Below, piece after piece: positions 61,905-64,000 of a DNA stretch of 64,000 nucleotides. Position 1 is the stretch's first letter; each line of letters starts with the position of its first letter. This DNA is from Streptomyces sp. 840.1 (GTDB taxonomy: Bacteria > Actinomycetota > Actinomycetes > Streptomycetales > Streptomycetaceae). The stretch lies in assembly GCF_003751445.1 (NCBI RefSeq), contig NZ_RJUU01000002.1, forward strand, positions 62,001 to 126,000, in the 5' to 3' direction. A model generated the notes under the pieces. That model was not told the DNA's origin and ran no database searches. It saw only the letters and a program-made list of their open reading frames with translations. Position numbers and translations under genes: made by a program.

Positions 61905-62195
61905 ATGAGTGAGACGACATCGGTCAAGCAGCAGGGCACCGCCGCCTTCTACGGTCAGGCCGTCGCATCCTTCGGGGTGGCGATGGGTGCGGTGACCCTC
62001 GGTATCTACTTCCTCGACGCGGACGCCTGGGTGCGCGGGTTCCTCGCCATCGGCGTCATGTACCTGGTCACGTCCTGCTTCACCCTGGCCAAGGTCATCA
62101 GGGACCGGCAGGAGGCGGGCCAGCTGGTCAGCCGGGTCGACCAGGCCCGGCTGGAGAAGATCCTCGCCGAGCACGACCCCTTCCAGAAGCTCTGA
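61905..62195 (+). CDS. YiaA/YiaB-family two-helix membrane protein
   Basis: This 96-residue protein has two membrane helices (VASFGVAMGAVTLGIYFLDA and WVRGFLAIGVMYLVTSCFTL) and the following basic stretch AKVIRDRQEAG, matching the YiaA/YiaB domain. The function of this domain is unknown. ATG 61905 is preferred to one 36 nt earlier because the conserved sequence begins there. It is on the same strand as the acyl-CoA dehydrogenase gene. Confidence 0.82.
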   Translation: MSETTSVKQQGTAAFYGQAVASFGVAMGAVTLGIYFLDADAWVRGFLAIGVMYLVTSCFTLAKVIRDRQEAGQLVSRVDQARLEKILAEHDPFQKL

Positions 62196-62215
62196 CGATC
62201 TCACGCCCCGGACCC

Positions 62216-62231
62216 CTAAGCGCTTGCTCAG
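62216..62231. promoter_or_regulatory. Operator CTAAGCGCTTGCTCAG, copy 1
   Basis: A 16-bp site with the symmetry CTnAGC-N4-GCTnAG, 47 bp before the TetR gene at 62279. The identical sequence occurs at 63434. Confidence 0.85.
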
Positions 62232-62278
62232 GATCGGGGTATGGTGTTCGTCCTGCTGACTGAGAGGGGCCACTGACG

Positions 62279-62902
62279 ATGAGCACGGCGCAGGAGACCG
62301 ACGGCGAGAACACGCCGTGGGCCGAAGTGACGCCCGAGGCTGCCAGGCGGCTTCTCGTCGCCGCCGTCGACGCCTTCGCCGAGCGCGGGTACCACGCGAC
62401 CACCACCCGGGACATCGCTAGCCGCGCCGGAATGAGCCCCGCCGCGCTCTACATCCACTACAAGACGAAGGAAGAGCTGCTCCACCGGATCAGCAGGATC
62501 GGTCACGACCGCGCCCTGGCCGTGCTGGAAGCGGCCGCCGGCAGCGAGGGCACGGCCGCCGAGCGGCTGGACGCCGCGGTGCGGTCCTTCGTCCAGTGGC
62601 ACGCCGAGCGGCACACCACCGCCCGCGTCGTGCAGTACGAACTCGACGCCCTCGGCCCGGAGCACCGGGCCGAGATCATCGAACTGCGCCGCCGGAGCGA
62701 CGCGGTGGTGCGCCGGATCATCGGGGAGGGCGTGGCGGCGGGCGAGTTCGACGTCCCCGACGTGCCGGGCACCGCGCTCGCCGTGCTCTCGCTCTGCATC
62801 GACGTGGCGCGGTGGTTCAACGCCCAGGGCAGCCGGACACCGGACGAGGTCGGCGACCTGTACGCCGGCCTCGTGCTGCGCATGGTCGCGGCCGGACGGT
62901 GA
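62279..62902 (+). CDS. TetR-family regulator (lipid/acyl-CoA type)
   Basis: This 207-residue protein has the helix-turn-helix YHATTTRDIASRAGMSPAALYIHYKTKEELLHRIS (residues about 38-72) and a helical ligand domain of the AcrR/FadR-like type with YELDALGPEHRAEIIELRR. The 16-bp operator in front of it also stands before maoC, so it probably represses itself and that gene. ATG 62279. Confidence 0.9.
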   Translation: MSTAQETDGENTPWAEVTPEAARRLLVAAVDAFAERGYHATTTRDIASRAGMSPAALYIHYKTKEELLHRISRIGHDRALAVLEAAAGSEGTAAERLDAAVRSFVQWHAERHTTARVVQYELDALGPEHRAEIIELRRRSDAVVRRIIGEGVAAGEFDVPDVPGTALAVLSLCIDVARWFNAQGSRTPDEVGDLYAGLVLRMVAAGR

Positions 62903-62924
62903 CCCGGCCGCCCCCGGGCCGGGC

Positions 62925-63386
62925 TCAGAAGTAGTACCGCGACACCGACTCGGCCACGCAGGCCGGCTTGTCGCCGCCCTCGCGCTCCACCGTGACGACC
63001 GCGGTGACCTGCACGCCGCCGCCCGCCTCCTCCACGCTCCTGAGGACCGCCGTCGCCCGCAGCCGCGAGCCCACGGGCACCGTGGAGGGGAAACGGACCT
63101 TGTTGGTCCCGTAGTTGATGCCCATCTTCATGCCCTCGACCCGCATGACCTGGGGCACGAGCGCCGGCAGCAGCGAGAGCGTGAGGTAGCCGTGCGCGAT
63201 CGTCGTGCCGAACGGTCCGTCCGCGGCCCGCTCCGGGTCCACATGGATCCACTGGTGGTCGCCGGTGGCGTCCGCGAAGAGATCGATCCTCTTCTGCTCG
63301 ACCTCCAGCCAGTCGCTGTACCCCAGCTGCTCGCCCACCCCGTCGCGCAGCTCCTGCGCGGACGTGAAGATCCTCGGCTCTGCCAT
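62925..63386 (-). CDS. MaoC-family enoyl-CoA hydratase/dehydratase
   Basis: This 153-residue protein has a single hot-dog fold with the hydratase motif [20 protein letters not shown] (catalytic Asp and His) and [17 protein letters not shown], which is the R-specific enoyl-CoA hydratase/MaoC pattern. It converges with the TetR gene and its promoter side holds the second copy of the shared operator. I chose ATG 63386 (MAEPRIF); an upstream ATG at 63425 adds 13 residues. Confidence 0.92.
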   Translation of the reverse strand: MAEPRIFTSAQELRDGVGEQLGYSDWLEVEQKRIDLFADATGDHQWIHVDPERAADGPFGTTIAHGYLTLSLLPALVPQVMRVEGMKMGINYGTNKVRFPSTVPVGSRLRATAVLRSVEEAGGGVQVTAVVTVEREGGDKPACVAESVSRYYF

Positions 63387-63433
63387 CTTCCCGGCCCTGC
63401 CTTCCCGCTCTCGGCCAATCGTCATCGCGCTGT

Positions 63434-63449
63434 CTAAGCGCTTGCTCAG
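63434..63449. promoter_or_regulatory. Operator CTAAGCGCTTGCTCAG, copy 2
   Basis: Identical over 16 bp to the site at 62216; here it lies 48 bp before the maoC start. Identical sequence in two unrelated promoters argues for a real binding site. Confidence 0.85.
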
Positions 63450-63516
63450 CATGGTTCGCGGGTGCCTTCCTGTCAACGACGGACCGGCCGGTACCGGGAC
63501 ACGTAGGGTTCGAAGG

Positions 63517-63999
63517 GTGCCCCAGATCCCACAGACACTCCATGAACTCACGGTCGGCCAGCTCTCCGCGCGCAGCGGCGCCGCCGTATCGGCCCTGCAC
63601 TTCTACGAGGCCAAGGGCCTGATCAGCAGCCGCCGCACCAGCGGGAACCAGCGGCGCTACGACAGGGACACGCTGCGCCGGGTCGCCTTCGTCCGTGCCG
63701 CCCAGCGGGTCGGCATCCCGCTCGCCACCATCCGCGACGCGCTGGCCGAGCTCCCGGAGGAGCGCACCCCCAACCGCGACGACTGGGCGCGGCTCTCCGA
63801 GGCGTGGCGCTCCGAACTGGACGAGCGGATCGTGCAGCTGGCGCGGCTGCGGGACCACCTCACCGACTGCATCGGCTGCGGGTGCCTGTCGCTGGAGAAC
63901 TGTGTGCTCTCCAACCCGGACGACATCTCCGGTGAGCGGATGAGCGGCTCGCGCCTGATGCCGGGCAAGCTCGCGAAGAGCGCCGGGGAAGGGTGCTGA
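63517..63999 (+). CDS. soxR: Redox-sensing MerR-family activator SoxR
   Basis: This 160-residue protein has a MerR helix-turn-helix ([26 protein letters not shown]) with the Arg-rich wing RTSGNQRRY and the SoxR 2Fe-2S motif C-x2-C-x-C-x5-C ([12 protein letters not shown]). In Streptomyces SoxR responds to redox-active antibiotics such as actinorhodin rather than superoxide. GTG 63517 is chosen for the typical start distance; it ends at 63999, one base from the window edge. Its targets are not visible in this window. Confidence 0.95.
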   Translation: MPQIPQTLHELTVGQLSARSGAAVSALHFYEAKGLISSRRTSGNQRRYDRDTLRRVAFVRAAQRVGIPLATIRDALAELPEERTPNRDDWARLSEAWRSELDERIVQLARLRDHLTDCIGCGCLSLENCVLSNPDDISGERMSGSRLMPGKLAKSAGEGC

Positions 64000-64000
64000 G

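Noticed and set aside
62251..62280. CTGAGAGGGGCCACTG resembling pieces of TPP or cobalamin riboswitches
   Set aside because: Only short word matches; there is no supporting stem structure and the gene behind it is a TetR regulator.
63505..63516. GGGTTCGAAGG resembling a tRNA T-loop
   Set aside because: No acceptor, D or anticodon stem can be built around it.

Overview
The window reads as chromosomal DNA from a high-GC actinomycete, almost certainly a Streptomyces. Third codon positions are nearly all G or C, GTG and TTG starts with strong AGGAGG sites are common, and several secreted proteins are Streptomyces hallmarks: two chymotrypsin-like proteases of the griseus type, a prokaryotic phospholipase A2, a GDSL esterase and a class-2 lipase. 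I see no rRNA, tRNA, phage or CRISPR.

Layout. 0-5 kb: the end of an operon with an FAD/NAD(P)-binding protein, an amino-acid-type ABC ATPase, two flavin monooxygenases and a DUF1684 protein, probably for uptake and oxidation of a small organosulfur or amino-acid-like compound. 5-6 kb: an SprA-like secreted protease. 6.2-16 kb: the most unusual block, a SLOG protein facing a SLATT-type membrane protein, followed by a complete FxSxx locus: a 55-residue precursor ending FNSSL, the radical SAM maturase FxsB, the TIR-like FxsC and a 1311-residue ATPase/TIR/NB-ARC/TPR protein. 16-25.7 kb: an alpha/beta hydrolase, a second secreted protease, an M20 amidohydrolase plus MFS exporter with a divergent double Lrp regulator, a MITE-like element, secreted phospholipase A2, an EcsC-like protein and an ABC-2-type membrane protein. 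25.8-30.4 kb: dnaE2 translationally coupled to an ImuB-like protein. 30.4-38.6 kb: a secreted lipase, a methyltransferase-Nudix-VOC triple fusion, DUF402 and GNAT proteins, a GntR regulator, an AAA ATPase, a GDSL esterase, a small conserved protein and a TetR regulator. 38.6-43.4 kb: a DrrAB-like ABC pair with a divergent TetR gene and two matching operators, an orphan type ISP specificity-domain protein and a GntR/UTRA regulator. 43.4-53.8 kb: homogentisate dioxygenase, a coupled three-gene envelope operon (beta-helix protein, cupredoxin-like lipoprotein, polytopic membrane protein), a TetR gene, a molybdopterin oxidoreductase and an orphan MsiK-like ATPase. 53.9-64 kb: aldehyde and alcohol dehydrogenases, PPK2, an EamA exporter, ArsR and TetR regulators, acyl-CoA dehydrogenase, a YiaA-like protein, a TetR gene, a MaoC dehydratase and SoxR.

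How the genes fit together. The FxSxx island is the best candidate for an incompletely described system. A peptide is probably cross-linked by FxsB and then sensed or used by TIR/NB-ARC proteins that resemble immune receptors; the adjacent SLOG/SLATT pair adds a second conflict-type module. In the right third, three palindromic operator families visible by eye tie TetR genes to targets: one upstream of both the aldehyde dehydrogenase and the acyl-CoA dehydrogenase, one upstream of the last TetR gene and of maoC, and one duplicated between the DrrAB pair and its TetR. All family assignments are by reading the sequence; no search was run.
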